From assembly GCA_024644655.1 (NCBI GenBank), contig JAHEHJ010000018.1, forward strand, positions 1 through 33,132: a stretch of 33,132 nt of DNA. Reading direction: 5' to 3'. Position 1 is the first letter of the stretch. The number at the start of each line of letters is the position of its first letter. Origin of the DNA: Flavobacterium sp. (GTDB lineage: Bacteria > Bacteroidota > Bacteroidia > Flavobacteriales > Flavobacteriaceae). The notes under the pieces were generated by a model. It did not search any database. It was not told where the DNA came from and saw nothing but the letters and a program-made list of their open reading frames with translations. The position numbers and the translations under genes were made by a program. Positions 23,164 through 31,202 of the stretch are shown here, in pieces.

Positions 23164-24060
23164 TTATATATGGGAAGTTAGTGTGTCTAAACGATTGAAT
23201 ATACGGAACTTTTTATTTAAATTTTCATCCTTGATGTGTTGTACCATACGGCCAATCATCCAAAATTCAGATTCATCGGTTAGAATTTCTTTTTCCGCCA
23301 ATTTGATATACTCATGTAGTTTTGAAGCTATTGGCGATACGGTCATATAGCATATAAACGTAATATTGTTAAAGTGTTTTTTGATTTCTTTTAAGTTGGA
23401 AAGCGGTAGCGATGTTCCTAAAAAGAGTGTTTGATATCCTTCATTCTGTATATGGTAATTTAAATACAGTAATCCCAATTCATGGATTTCATTATCAGGA
23501 AGAAAAAGCACAAATAGTTTGTTAGAATGTAAGGGATCTCTTTTTTGTACTGTTTCAGAATTTACTAATATTTTTTGTTTGATAAGATTACTGATGAAAT
23601 GTTCATGAGCAATGGTAATGGTGTTCGTTTGCCATAAATAGCCAATCTCTTCTATTAAGGGAATGAAGATTGAGAAAAAGATTTCCTGAAATGTTTTTTC
23701 CGCTAATAGGGTGTCGTAGGTAGTTAGAAACAAGGCTTGGTCAAAATTCATCATAGCCATTTTGAACGAACTAATAGCATGGCTATTCACACTTTTATCA
23801 GATATGATCGTGTTTACTAATTCTGGGATTTCAGCTTCTGGAAGTTGGGCAATATGGGATATTTTATAGCCATGTTTGTTCAAAAGGGTAATATTCAAAA
23901 TCTTCTGTATACACTTGATATCATAATACCGGATGTTGGTATCGGTACGAAGAGGTTCTAGAATATTATATCGTTTTTCCCAAATTCTAATGGTATGTGC
24001 TTTAATACCCGTTAAATTCTCGATGTCTTTTATGCTGAAAATTGTTTTTACATTGTTCAT
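23164..24060 (-). CDS. carH: MerR-type B12-dependent photoreceptor regulator (CarH/LitR-like)
   Basis: A 298-residue regulator. Residues ~7-75 are a MerR winged helix (FSIKDIENLTGIKAHTIRIWEKRY, with RYYD in the wing). Residues ~95-175 are the helical cap of a cobalamin-binding domain, and ~180-298 the Rossmann-like B12 domain. The residues that define adenosylcobalamin photoreceptors are present: Trp143, Glu153 and His154 with the same W-to-E spacing (10) as Thermus CarH, and the lower axial ligand His193 in EIHELG. In characterised CarH, dark tetramers with AdoCbl repress carotenoid genes and light breaks them apart. It lies 86 bp downstream of crtZ, read in the same direction. Confidence 0.87.
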   Translation of the reverse strand: MNNVKTIFSIKDIENLTGIKAHTIRIWEKRYNILEPLRTDTNIRYYDIKCIQKILNITLLNKHGYKISHIAQLPEAEIPELVNTIISDKSVNSHAISSFKMAMMNFDQALFLTTYDTLLAEKTFQEIFFSIFIPLIEEIGYLWQTNTITIAHEHFISNLIKQKILVNSETVQKRDPLHSNKLFVLFLPDNEIHELGLLYLNYHIQNEGYQTLFLGTSLPLSNLKEIKKHFNNITFICYMTVSPIASKLHEYIKLAEKEILTDESEFWMIGRMVQHIKDENLNKKFRIFNRLDTLTSHI

Positions 24061-24085
24061 AGAAGGAACGTATTATTGTAGCAAA

Positions 24086-24101
24086 AATACAAAAATGTAT
24101 T
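24086..24101. promoter_or_regulatory. Inverted repeat upstream of carH
   Basis: AATACA-AAAA-TGTATT is a perfect 6-bp inverted repeat 26-41 bp before the carH start. It overlaps a minus-strand -7-like TATTTTTG (24089-24082). It is a possible autoregulatory operator, but short AT-rich repeats occur by chance. Confidence 0.4.
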
Positions 24102-24146
24102 GGTAAGCTATTTATAGTTGAAATCGATTACAATCGTTAGATTGAT

Positions 24147-24596
24147 TTAGATATTGAAATATTTTTTAGGAACGTTGAGCATCCCAAAACATTCTCCATC
24201 TTCTTTACCCAAATGTTTGTGATGTATTTTGTGAGCTTTACGTAGCCCCACAAAGTATTTGATTTTAGTTTTTGAAAACCATTTAATGCGTTGGTGTATG
24301 ATGATTTCATGAATGAAGAAATACGCCATTCCATATAACAAAATACCCAAGCCAATAAAGAATTTATAATTTAAAGCGGGGTTCACACCATAGTAAAACA
24401 AGAGGATACTGGGTATAGCAAAAATCACAAAGAACCAATCGTTTTTCTCGAATATTGAAGTATATCTAGGTTGGTGATGGTCTTCATGCAAATACCAAAG
24501 GAAACCATGCATCACATATTTGTGAGTTAACCAAGTAACCATTTCCATACACAAAAAGGTAACCGCTGTACTGATAATATAGATAAGATACGTCAT
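24147..24596 (-). CDS. crtZ: Beta-carotene hydroxylase CrtZ
   Basis: A 149-residue membrane di-iron hydroxylase of the fatty acid hydroxylase superfamily. The four histidine clusters are intact: HKYVMH (25-30), HEDHH (37-41), HEIIIH (96-101) and HKIHH (122-126). Three or four membrane helices separate them. It adds 3-hydroxyl groups to beta-carotene rings to make cryptoxanthin and zeaxanthin. Its ATG shares one base with the crtB stop (TAATG). The length is at the short end of the CrtZ range but complete. Confidence 0.92.
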   Translation of the reverse strand: MTYLIYIISTAVTFLCMEMVTWLTHKYVMHGFLWYLHEDHHQPRYTSIFEKNDWFFVIFAIPSILLFYYGVNPALNYKFFIGLGILLYGMAYFFIHEIIIHQRIKWFSKTKIKYFVGLRKAHKIHHKHLGKEDGECFGMLNVPKKYFNI

Positions 24597-25432
24597 TATA
24601 TAGCGTCTAATTGAAATTTAACATAAGATTTGCCAATGATGAATAGCTTATTGAAATCGGCTACTCGTATGCGTTTGTTCATGATTTCTTCGCTTCGTGT
24701 TTTCTTGATTTTGTGCAATAAGCTAAGGTAATATTTATAGGCTATAAAGACACCTAAACGGGATTCTTTAGGAAGATTTTTAATTCCGATTAAGGCACTT
24801 CTAAAATCAGCTTCTATTTCTGCTACTATATCCTTTTTGTCTTCATTGTTAAGCGTACTCAGATTCACATTAGGAAAATAGATTCTCCCCAAGGTTTCAA
24901 AGTCATGTTTCATGTCTCTTAAGAAATTGACTTTTTGAAAAGCAGAGCCCAGTTTCATGGCGTTGTGCTTTAATTCGTCATATCGCTTACGGTCACCATT
25001 CACAAATACAAGTAGACACATTAACCCAACTACATCAGCAGAACCAAAAATATATTCTTCATATTCCGCTTGTGTGAGGTATTCTTTTTTGACCAAATCC
25101 ATGCGCATACTTTTGAAAAAAGGGTTAACTAAATCCATCATATCATAGCGTATAACCACATCTTGAAAGGCATTTAAGATAGGGTTAAGGCTTATTTTTC
25201 GCGTTATTGCTTTATGTAAATCGGCTTCAAATTCGTCTAGTAATTCTACTTGATTGTATTCATGAAACGTATCTACTATTTCATCGGCATAGCGAACAAA
25301 TCCATAAATGGCATATATGTCATTTTGAATTTTTGGAGCCAATAATTTAATTGCTAAGGAAAAGGAGGTACTGTATCTTTTGGTTACTCTTTTACTGCAT
25401 TCTAAAGAGGAGATGTCAAATAGTTCTTTCAT
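24596..25432 (-). CDS. crtB: Phytoene synthase CrtB
   Basis: A 278-residue trans-isoprenyl diphosphate synthase that joins two geranylgeranyl diphosphates into phytoene. Both Asp-rich Mg2+ motifs are present: DEIVD (50-54) within YAIYGFVRYADEIVD, and DMKHD (173-177) within NFLRDMKHD. Tandem position with crtI and crtZ favours phytoene over squalene synthase. It overlaps crtI by four bases (ATGA) and crtZ by one, so the three are coupled. Confidence 0.93.
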   Translation of the reverse strand: MKELFDISSLECSKRVTKRYSTSFSLAIKLLAPKIQNDIYAIYGFVRYADEIVDTFHEYNQVELLDEFEADLHKAITRKISLNPILNAFQDVVIRYDMMDLVNPFFKSMRMDLVKKEYLTQAEYEEYIFGSADVVGLMCLLVFVNGDRKRYDELKHNAMKLGSAFQKVNFLRDMKHDFETLGRIYFPNVNLSTLNNEDKKDIVAEIEADFRSALIGIKNLPKESRLGVFIAYKYYLSLLHKIKKTRSEEIMNKRIRVADFNKLFIIGKSYVKFQLDAI

Positions 25433-26889
25433 AGTTTACATTCTTTACTGATTTTATCACTAGCTATTTTTCCTGAAATTAAAGCTGGAGGGACACCAGG
25501 CCCTGGCACTGTAAGTTGGCCAGTAAAATAGAGGTTGGACACTTTTTTGCTTTTTATTTTGGGTCTAAGAAATGCGGTTTGCGTTAGTATATTGGCTAAG
25601 CCATACGCATTTCCTTTATAGGAGTTGTAGTCATTTTTAAAGTCATTGACACAAAAGGATTCTTTACATACAATATGGTCACGCACCGATTGGTTAGTGA
25701 GCTTTTCAAATCGATCCATAATGGCATTGAAGTAGCGCTCTCGTATCTCGGGTGTATCTTCTAAGTCAATCGCTAATGGAATTAAAAAGGTAGCCGCTTC
25801 TCCATGTTGTGGTGCAAAGGAATCATCTGTTTTTGATGGAAAGCTGGCATAGAATAATGGGCTTTTAGGCCATTGTTTAGTATCGTATATCTCTTTGGCA
25901 TGTTCCACAAAATCGGTGTCAAAAAACAACGTATGGTGGTTTACATGCTCTATTTTTTTATTAAAGCCTACATAAAACAATAGGGATGAGGGCGCAAATG
26001 TTTTGGAATTCCAATAGCTCTCTGAATATTGTCTTTGGTGTGGAGCCAATAAAGTTTCTGTAAAATGGTAATCAGCACCACTTAGCACAATATCAGCAGG
26101 AATGGACATGCCATTTACCCGAAGACCTACGGCTTTTCCTTTACGAACATTAATTTTTTCCACAGTAGCATCCACGTGAAATCGAACACCCAATTCTATG
26201 GCTAATGCTTCCATGGCTTCAACGACTTGATACATGCCTCCTTTTGGGTGCCATGTGCCTAATCCAAAATCGGCATAATTCATAAAATTGTAAAAACCAG
26301 GGGTGTTTGAAGGTTTAGCTCCTAAGAACAATACGGGAAATTCTAATATTTGTTGGAGTCTGTAGTTTTTGAATCTTGATTTTACCGAACGACTTATCGT
26401 TGTAAAGAATTGAGAAACTTTTAAGGCTGTTTGGAGCGTGATTAATTCAAGTATAGAATCGCCAGGACGGTATACCAAGTTTTTGATGGCAATATTGTAA
26501 TTGGATTCGGCTTCTTTGATGAATTTCAGCAATTTAGAACCACTGTTTTTTTCAATGGACTCAAAAGTTTGTGCTATTTCACTTAGGTTATCGGCAATTT
26601 CAACCGAGTCATTTTCAGCAAAATACACTTTATAGGCAGGAGATAGCTTGTCTAATTGGTAATAATCAGATGATTTCTTGCCAAAATCAGCGAAGAATTG
26701 GTCAAAAACATCGGGCATCCAATACCATGTTGGGCCAATATCAAATTTAAACCCTTTGGTTTCTAATACTCGGGCTCTACCACCAATACTGCTGTTTTTT
26801 TCAAATACGTCTACCTCATAGCCCGCTTTTGCTAGATAGCAGGAGGCGGCTAAAGAGGAAAATCCAGAACCAATAATAGCTACTTTCAT
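25429..26889 (-). CDS. crtI: Phytoene desaturase CrtI
   Basis: Read from ATG at 26889: 486 residues, the usual CrtI length. The N-terminal FAD-binding motif GSGFSSLAAS (7-16) is followed by the GGRARV segment, and the C-terminus carries the CrtI signature TVPGPGVPPALISGKIASD. It desaturates phytoene to lycopene at the membrane. The upstream reading to 27012 runs through the promoter and has no homology, so it is rejected. The start is only about 18 bp downstream of the -7 box, so the transcript leader is very short. It is the first gene of crtI-crtB-crtZ. Confidence 0.93.
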   Translation of the reverse strand: MKVAIIGSGFSSLAASCYLAKAGYEVDVFEKNSSIGGRARVLETKGFKFDIGPTWYWMPDVFDQFFADFGKKSSDYYQLDKLSPAYKVYFAENDSVEIADNLSEIAQTFESIEKNSGSKLLKFIKEAESNYNIAIKNLVYRPGDSILELITLQTALKVSQFFTTISRSVKSRFKNYRLQQILEFPVLFLGAKPSNTPGFYNFMNYADFGLGTWHPKGGMYQVVEAMEALAIELGVRFHVDATVEKINVRKGKAVGLRVNGMSIPADIVLSGADYHFTETLLAPHQRQYSESYWNSKTFAPSSLLFYVGFNKKIEHVNHHTLFFDTDFVEHAKEIYDTKQWPKSPLFYASFPSKTDDSFAPQHGEAATFLIPLAIDLEDTPEIRERYFNAIMDRFEKLTNQSVRDHIVCKESFCVNDFKNDYNSYKGNAYGLANILTQTAFLRPKIKSKKVSNLYFTGQLTVPGPGVPPALISGKIASDKISKECKL

Positions 26890-26895
26890 TTGTTT

Positions 26896-26934
26896 GTTTT
26901 GTTTAACAAATATAGTGTTAAACTTAAACAAAAC
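26896..26934. promoter_or_regulatory. Nested inverted repeats over the crtI promoter (operator candidate)
   Basis: Two perfect inverted repeats share almost the same centre. The outer one is GTTTTGTTTAA (26896-26906) with TTAAACAAAAC (26924-26934). The inner one is GTTTAACA (26901-26908) with TGTTAAAC (26916-26923). Together they span from the -33 element to the probable start site, a position suited to repression by the nearby MerR/CarH-type protein. Confidence 0.6.
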
Positions 26935-26938
26935 AAAA
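26907..26938 (-). promoter_or_regulatory. crtI promoter
   Basis: On the minus strand TTTTG (26938-26934), exactly 19 nt and TATATTTG (26914-26907) match the Bacteroidota consensus perfectly. Transcription should begin near 26900, 10-12 nt before the crtI ATG. Confidence 0.82.
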
Positions 26939-27025
26939 TAAATATGTACTCTTATGCTTTTTAAGTGAGAGTAAAGATTTTCTTGTAAAGACAAAGCATA
27001 GAGCTCAAACATTAAATTGGTATAA

Positions 27026-27075
27026 AGAAAAACTCCATTATGCTTCTTACTCTAGTGATGAAGCATAATGGAGTT
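27026..27075 (-). terminator. Terminator of the five-gene operon
   Basis: A perfect 16-bp stem AACTCCATTATGCTTC / GAAGCATAATGGAGTT (27031-27046 with 27060-27075) has a 13-nt loop. On the minus strand the stem is followed by TTTTTCTTTAT, giving an intrinsic terminator 22 bp after the last stop codon and separating the operon from crtI. On the plus strand no T-run follows. Confidence 0.82.
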
Positions 27076-27096
27076 AGTCTTAAACTATGGGTATTA

Positions 27097-27714
27097 TTAT
27101 TTGATATGGGATAATCCTTCTTTCGCTGAGGTGTCTAATGGCTTGTTGAGCAATACCCTGTTAAACAATTCTTTAGCTTCATTAAATTTGCCAAGGAAAT
27201 AATAATTCCAAGCACTCATAAGCATGGCATCATAATCAAATGGATACAGATTTAATGAAGTAGAAAAATATTTATCAGCTTTAGCATAGTCTTTTCGGTT
27301 GTAATAAATTTGGCCTAATCTAAAATTCACCAAACTGTTTTGGGTGTCATTTTTCAAAATGGATAAGTAGGTTTGTTCTACATCATTCCATTTGTTTTGA
27401 GCAGCAAGCGGATTTACCAGTCCGTTTAAAGCTTCTACTGAAGCCGGCATTAATGCAGCAGCTTTTTTATAAGCAAGTACTGATTCGTCGTATCTTTTTC
27501 CTTGATAATACAACCATCCGAGTCTTAACTGAACAGGGTAATTGTCGTTTGCATTCAAATTCTTTAAAGATTCTATGGCCTCATTGTATTTTAATCCTGT
27601 TTCTAATACATAACTTTTGCTAAAAGCATCTTGTAGTGCTTTTTGGTCTTGTGCTGTAACAAATTGTATCCCTAGTAAAAGGGCAACAACTACTGATTTT
27701 TTTAAAATTTCCAT
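27097..27714 (-). CDS. Periplasmic TPR protein
   Basis: A 205-residue protein with a Sec signal (MEILKKSVVVALLLGIQFVTAQ) followed by about five tetratricopeptide repeats (LRLGWLYYQGKRYDESVLAYKK, VNFRLGQIYYNRKDYAKADKYF and AWNYYFLGKFNEAKELF are typical, cited as landmarks). It is probably a periplasmic scaffold. Its start lies 13 bp inside the end of the barrel gene, and it is the last gene of the operon. No enzymatic motif is seen. Confidence 0.87.
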   Translation of the reverse strand: MEILKKSVVVALLLGIQFVTAQDQKALQDAFSKSYVLETGLKYNEAIESLKNLNANDNYPVQLRLGWLYYQGKRYDESVLAYKKAAALMPASVEALNGLVNPLAAQNKWNDVEQTYLSILKNDTQNSLVNFRLGQIYYNRKDYAKADKYFSTSLNLYPFDYDAMLMSAWNYYFLGKFNEAKELFNRVLLNKPLDTSAKEGLSHIK

Positions 27715-29015
27715 GTGATTTTCGTTTTGATTAAATTATAAGTATAAGTAAATTGGTTTGTTTGTACCGTAGTTGGATTCAAAGTATTGGAATAGGTACC
27801 TTCCCTTTGTTGTAGTATATAGCCCAAACTGAAGTCTACTTTTTTAAAATAGAAATTCAAATTTGAACCGGCATACCAATTGATTTTATTGGGCGTGTTG
27901 AAGGACAAGATTCCCCCTTCTGCTAGATAATTTTGATGATTACCAGTAGCGCCATAGCCTTCTAACCATATTTTTTCCGATAACTTAACGCCTATTAATT
28001 GGGAGTAAATGGTATTATTTTCGAATTCATTTGAGACTAATGCTATTTTCGTATTTCCATAAAATGCTAGATTACCAAATGGGAAATAGGTTAAACCAGC
28101 TTCTGAAATATAATTTTTAGTTTCAGACAAATTGGAATAACTAAAGGCTATAGTAGGTTCCATATAATGAAAATGTCTTCCTATAGCGATACTTCCAGAA
28201 TAATTGCTATTGGTTGTTTTTTGAGTGATAATTGTATTGGGTATTGGGAACGGTGGTGCTATGGTATAGGTAATATAACTAGAATAATAACCTCCTGTCC
28301 CAATAGCGATATTCCACTTATTATAGGTATACTGCAAAACGGAGTTCCATTGGTAATAACTACTCGAATCAGAAATATCTAGTTTTGAATTATTAGGAAG
28401 CGTGGTTTGAATTAATTCGTGGTAGGAGTTAGTGGCGAAAGATACATAATTGGTCCATCTCAATTTTGGGTTGAGTTGGGATATAAATGTAAGATTTGCA
28501 AACTGTACATCATTATAAAAGGTTCCTTGGCTATTAGTATAAGGAGCCGAAATGTTTTTATATTTAAAAGCACTGTAATTGTTCGTATTTAACATTCCAG
28601 CTTCCAAAGAAATGGATTCAAAAATTGAAGTCTTATAGCCCATTTTATCTTGTAATTCTTGAGGTAATTTTTGGGCTAAAACAAGAGCACTTGCTTTTTG
28701 ATTGCTAAATAGGTATGCGTAATACAGATACTCTGCAAGAGCCATGTCTGAAGCATCAGTAGCATATGCCTTTTCAAAATGAGTCGCTGCCATTTCGTAG
28801 TTGTGGGAGTTGTAATAGGCAATTCCTAGTCGATAGCGCAACAGATAAAAATCGATATTGTCGTGAAGCGCTTTCGTTCCAATTTCTTTAATTGTTTTGA
28901 AATCACTTTTTAGATACGCATCATAGGTCAATGCATCTACTTGGTCAGCCGTTACATTTTGAGCATTGCTTTTACAAACAAAAAAGAAAACTATAGTTAA
29001 GAATAAGGTTCGCAT
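27702..29015 (-). CDS. Outer-membrane beta-barrel with N-terminal TPRs
   Basis: A 437-residue protein. Residues 1-18 are a signal peptide (cut near SNAQ). Residues ~22-125 hold two or three TPR-like helical hairpins (RLGIAYYNSHNYEMAATHFEKAY). Residues ~135-437 form alternating amphipathic strands rich in Tyr, Asn and Ser, ending KTKITWKF with the terminal Phe of outer-membrane proteins. It is probably a 14-16-strand pore or anchor, with the TPRs in the periplasm able to meet the TPR protein encoded next. It overlaps its upstream neighbour by 19 bp and its downstream neighbour by 13 bp. No specific family is recognised. Confidence 0.82.
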   Translation of the reverse strand: MRTLFLTIVFFFVCKSNAQNVTADQVDALTYDAYLKSDFKTIKEIGTKALHDNIDFYLLRYRLGIAYYNSHNYEMAATHFEKAYATDASDMALAEYLYYAYLFSNQKASALVLAQKLPQELQDKMGYKTSIFESISLEAGMLNTNNYSAFKYKNISAPYTNSQGTFYNDVQFANLTFISQLNPKLRWTNYVSFATNSYHELIQTTLPNNSKLDISDSSSYYQWNSVLQYTYNKWNIAIGTGGYYSSYITYTIAPPFPIPNTIITQKTTNSNYSGSIAIGRHFHYMEPTIAFSYSNLSETKNYISEAGLTYFPFGNLAFYGNTKIALVSNEFENNTIYSQLIGVKLSEKIWLEGYGATGNHQNYLAEGGILSFNTPNKINWYAGSNLNFYFKKVDFSLGYILQQREGTYSNTLNPTTVQTNQFTYTYNLIKTKITWKF

Positions 29016-31192
29016 TCTATAAGGTATTGGATTTGAGAAGTCGTATTGTGAATTGTAATGGTTTTTGTTGGATCTATAGTAATAGTATACCGGGTTTCAA
29101 ATAATGATTTCCGCATTATTTCAGTATGGTATTTGCTCTCAATTGTGATTTCATTAGGCTGAATTATATTGTCAATTTTTAGGGACTTTGATACCTGTTT
29201 TACTTTCATGAAATTATAAATTGGAGCTATAATATCATTTAATGTTTTAAGTCCAAATGGAGTAAAGAAATGATTGGGCAAGAGATTTTCCATTTGGATA
29301 GTTGGATAATAGCCCAATAAAACGGAATAACACGATTTATAAAATTCAAATAGACTGGAATTCGTTTTTCCTTCATACTTCTCAAAGGTGAATAAAGTCC
29401 CATCATTTTTATAGTATAATTTGCTATTGGTTTGCTCACAATAAAAATACAACTGATTGTATTCATTCGTTACGATATCAAAATAGTCGACTTTATGGGA
29501 TTTGCTATTGGTGATTTTTAATCGATTGTTAGGCAAAAAGGTAAATGAATTTAACAGTAGGGGTATTACTTCCACATTACTGATTGTGCTTCCTACGACT
29601 GGGATTTCATTGATTTTTAATTCCATTGTACTCGAATGGTGTTCGATGAAATAGGAAAGAGGAAGCGGTACTGTTTTTGCCCCAAAAACAGGATAATGCT
29701 GGTTTTGGAAATGAATATGAGGTTCGGGTGAACGACCAGAATTTCCACAGGTAGCCACTAGAGTTCCTTTCTTAATATAATCACCTATAGCAACGGTAAA
29801 ACTGTCTTTTTTGATGTGACTAATTTGTGTATACAATCCGTTCAAGTGGTTTATGATAATTGAGTTCCCCCAATTTTCATCCACATTTACTGTATTGATT
29901 TCATTGTCTTCTACATGGTTTATGATATCATAAACATAGCCATCTGCTGGGGCTACAACGGGCTTGTTGTAGCAATAAAAATGGTCTAGTTTTTGGCCCC
30001 GATTTCCAAAAGTATTTTCGTTTTCATCTTGAATGACAAAATCTAATGCCTTTCCCCAATCGCCTAAATGGGTAATTTGACCATCATAGCCTTGGCTTAC
30101 ATACCATTCTCCCCAGAAAGGCAATACCATTTCATAATAGGGATTGGCTACTTTGCGTTGGGATTGGTGTAAATACTCATACAACGATTTCTCAGGTGAG
30201 TTATGAAAGATATTGGCTGGAATGATGTATTTGTATTCATGACGATGGTATAAAATATACAAGGTCATGGTTGTTAATAGGGAAAAGGATAACGACATGG
30301 AGTTCATTTGAAAAACAAATAAAACCTTGTTTAGGGTTATCATCAAAAACATCAATATGGGACTTAACAAAAAGACAAATACCATGGAATACTTATTTGG
30401 GATGTAAAAAAAGCACCCCAAGGAAATGGCTAGAAATATAAAATTGGCCCCCGAATAAAAGTAATTTAAGTTATCTAGGTTTCCTCCCATGATGCTGTAA
30501 AAGAAATAGGCTGAATAAAACCCGATAAAGGAATAAACAACCATTATCCTTGAACAGTAAAACATCCCAGCTAAAATTAAGATGCCTGCTAGGACACTTT
30601 TTTGAAAAAACACTGTGGAAAGCGTGATTAAAAAAACATAAAAATGGTTTGGAATACTGATGGTATCTAAGCAATGTACCCATTGGTACCAACTATTTTG
30701 CTGAAGACTAACCAATGTATTCTGATGAAAAACATAATCCATGTTTATTTTAAATACCTCAAAATTACTAACCGCTAAAGCAATGATATTAGCCGTAAAA
30801 AAGAAAGGAATGGTTAAGAAGGGGAGGTGATAGCGATCAAAAAAGTTTTTACACCATACAATAATGATGACCGCTATTAAAACGGAAATAAAAAACAATC
30901 CCATAAAGTACTTATTGATCTCATAGCTGTATGCTATGGATATACCCGTTAGTACTGCATTGAATCCTAATAATCCGGATTTAATCAGTTTTTTGTCATA
31001 CCCTAGTTTGGCTAAAATAAAATGAAAACACAGCACAAAACACAATCCAACTAATCCAATTTTTGGCGTCATGAACGTTATGAAAAGCAACAGCAAAGCC
31101 AATATTTTGTTATTGGAAAACAAAATAATGCTATAACTGTTCAACGTGCTTTCAACCCAAAAATTGGATGCAATTGATTTAAGTATTTTCAT
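28997..31192 (-). CDS. Urea-transporter-like membrane domain fused to M23 peptidase
   Basis: A 731-residue fusion. Residues ~15-315 are about ten membrane helices resembling the urea transporter (SLC14/UT) family, with the half-repeat signature GLLGFNAVLTGIS (73-85) and LPFLTIPFF (123-131). Residues ~355-515 are an M23 metallopeptidase with an intact site: His375 in THLG, Asp384 in ALDF, His459 in ISHI, and His492/His494 in HIHF. This is the variant with eight residues between the first His and Asp. Residues ~515-731 are a beta-rich tail of unknown role. The peptidase probably faces the periplasm and acts on peptidoglycan or a peptide; urea as the transported solute is not certain. The gene sits 10 bp after the decarboxylase gene. 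Confidence 0.87.
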   Translation of the reverse strand: MKILKSIASNFWVESTLNSYSIILFSNNKILALLLLFITFMTPKIGLVGLCFVLCFHFILAKLGYDKKLIKSGLLGFNAVLTGISIAYSYEINKYFMGLFFISVLIAVIIIVWCKNFFDRYHLPFLTIPFFFTANIIALAVSNFEVFKINMDYVFHQNTLVSLQQNSWYQWVHCLDTISIPNHFYVFLITLSTVFFQKSVLAGILILAGMFYCSRIMVVYSFIGFYSAYFFYSIMGGNLDNLNYFYSGANFIFLAISLGCFFYIPNKYSMVFVFLLSPILMFLMITLNKVLFVFQMNSMSLSFSLLTTMTLYILYHRHEYKYIIPANIFHNSPEKSLYEYLHQSQRKVANPYYEMVLPFWGEWYVSQGYDGQITHLGDWGKALDFVIQDENENTFGNRGQKLDHFYCYNKPVVAPADGYVYDIINHVEDNEINTVNVDENWGNSIIINHLNGLYTQISHIKKDSFTVAIGDYIKKGTLVATCGNSGRSPEPHIHFQNQHYPVFGAKTVPLPLSYFIEHHSSTMELKINEIPVVGSTISNVEVIPLLLNSFTFLPNNRLKITNSKSHKVDYFDIVTNEYNQLYFYCEQTNSKLYYKNDGTLFTFEKYEGKTNSSLFEFYKSCYSVLLGYYPTIQMENLLPNHFFTPFGLKTLNDIIAPIYNFMKVKQVSKSLKIDNIIQPNEITIESKYHTEIMRKSLFETRYTITIDPTKTITIHNTTSQIQYLIECEPYS

Positions 31193-31202
31193 TCTAAAAA
31201 GG

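Noticed and set aside
26890-27012. N-terminal extension of CrtI to 27012
   Set aside because: It would translate the perfect promoter and operator region; the FAD-binding N-terminus starts exactly at the ATG at 26889.
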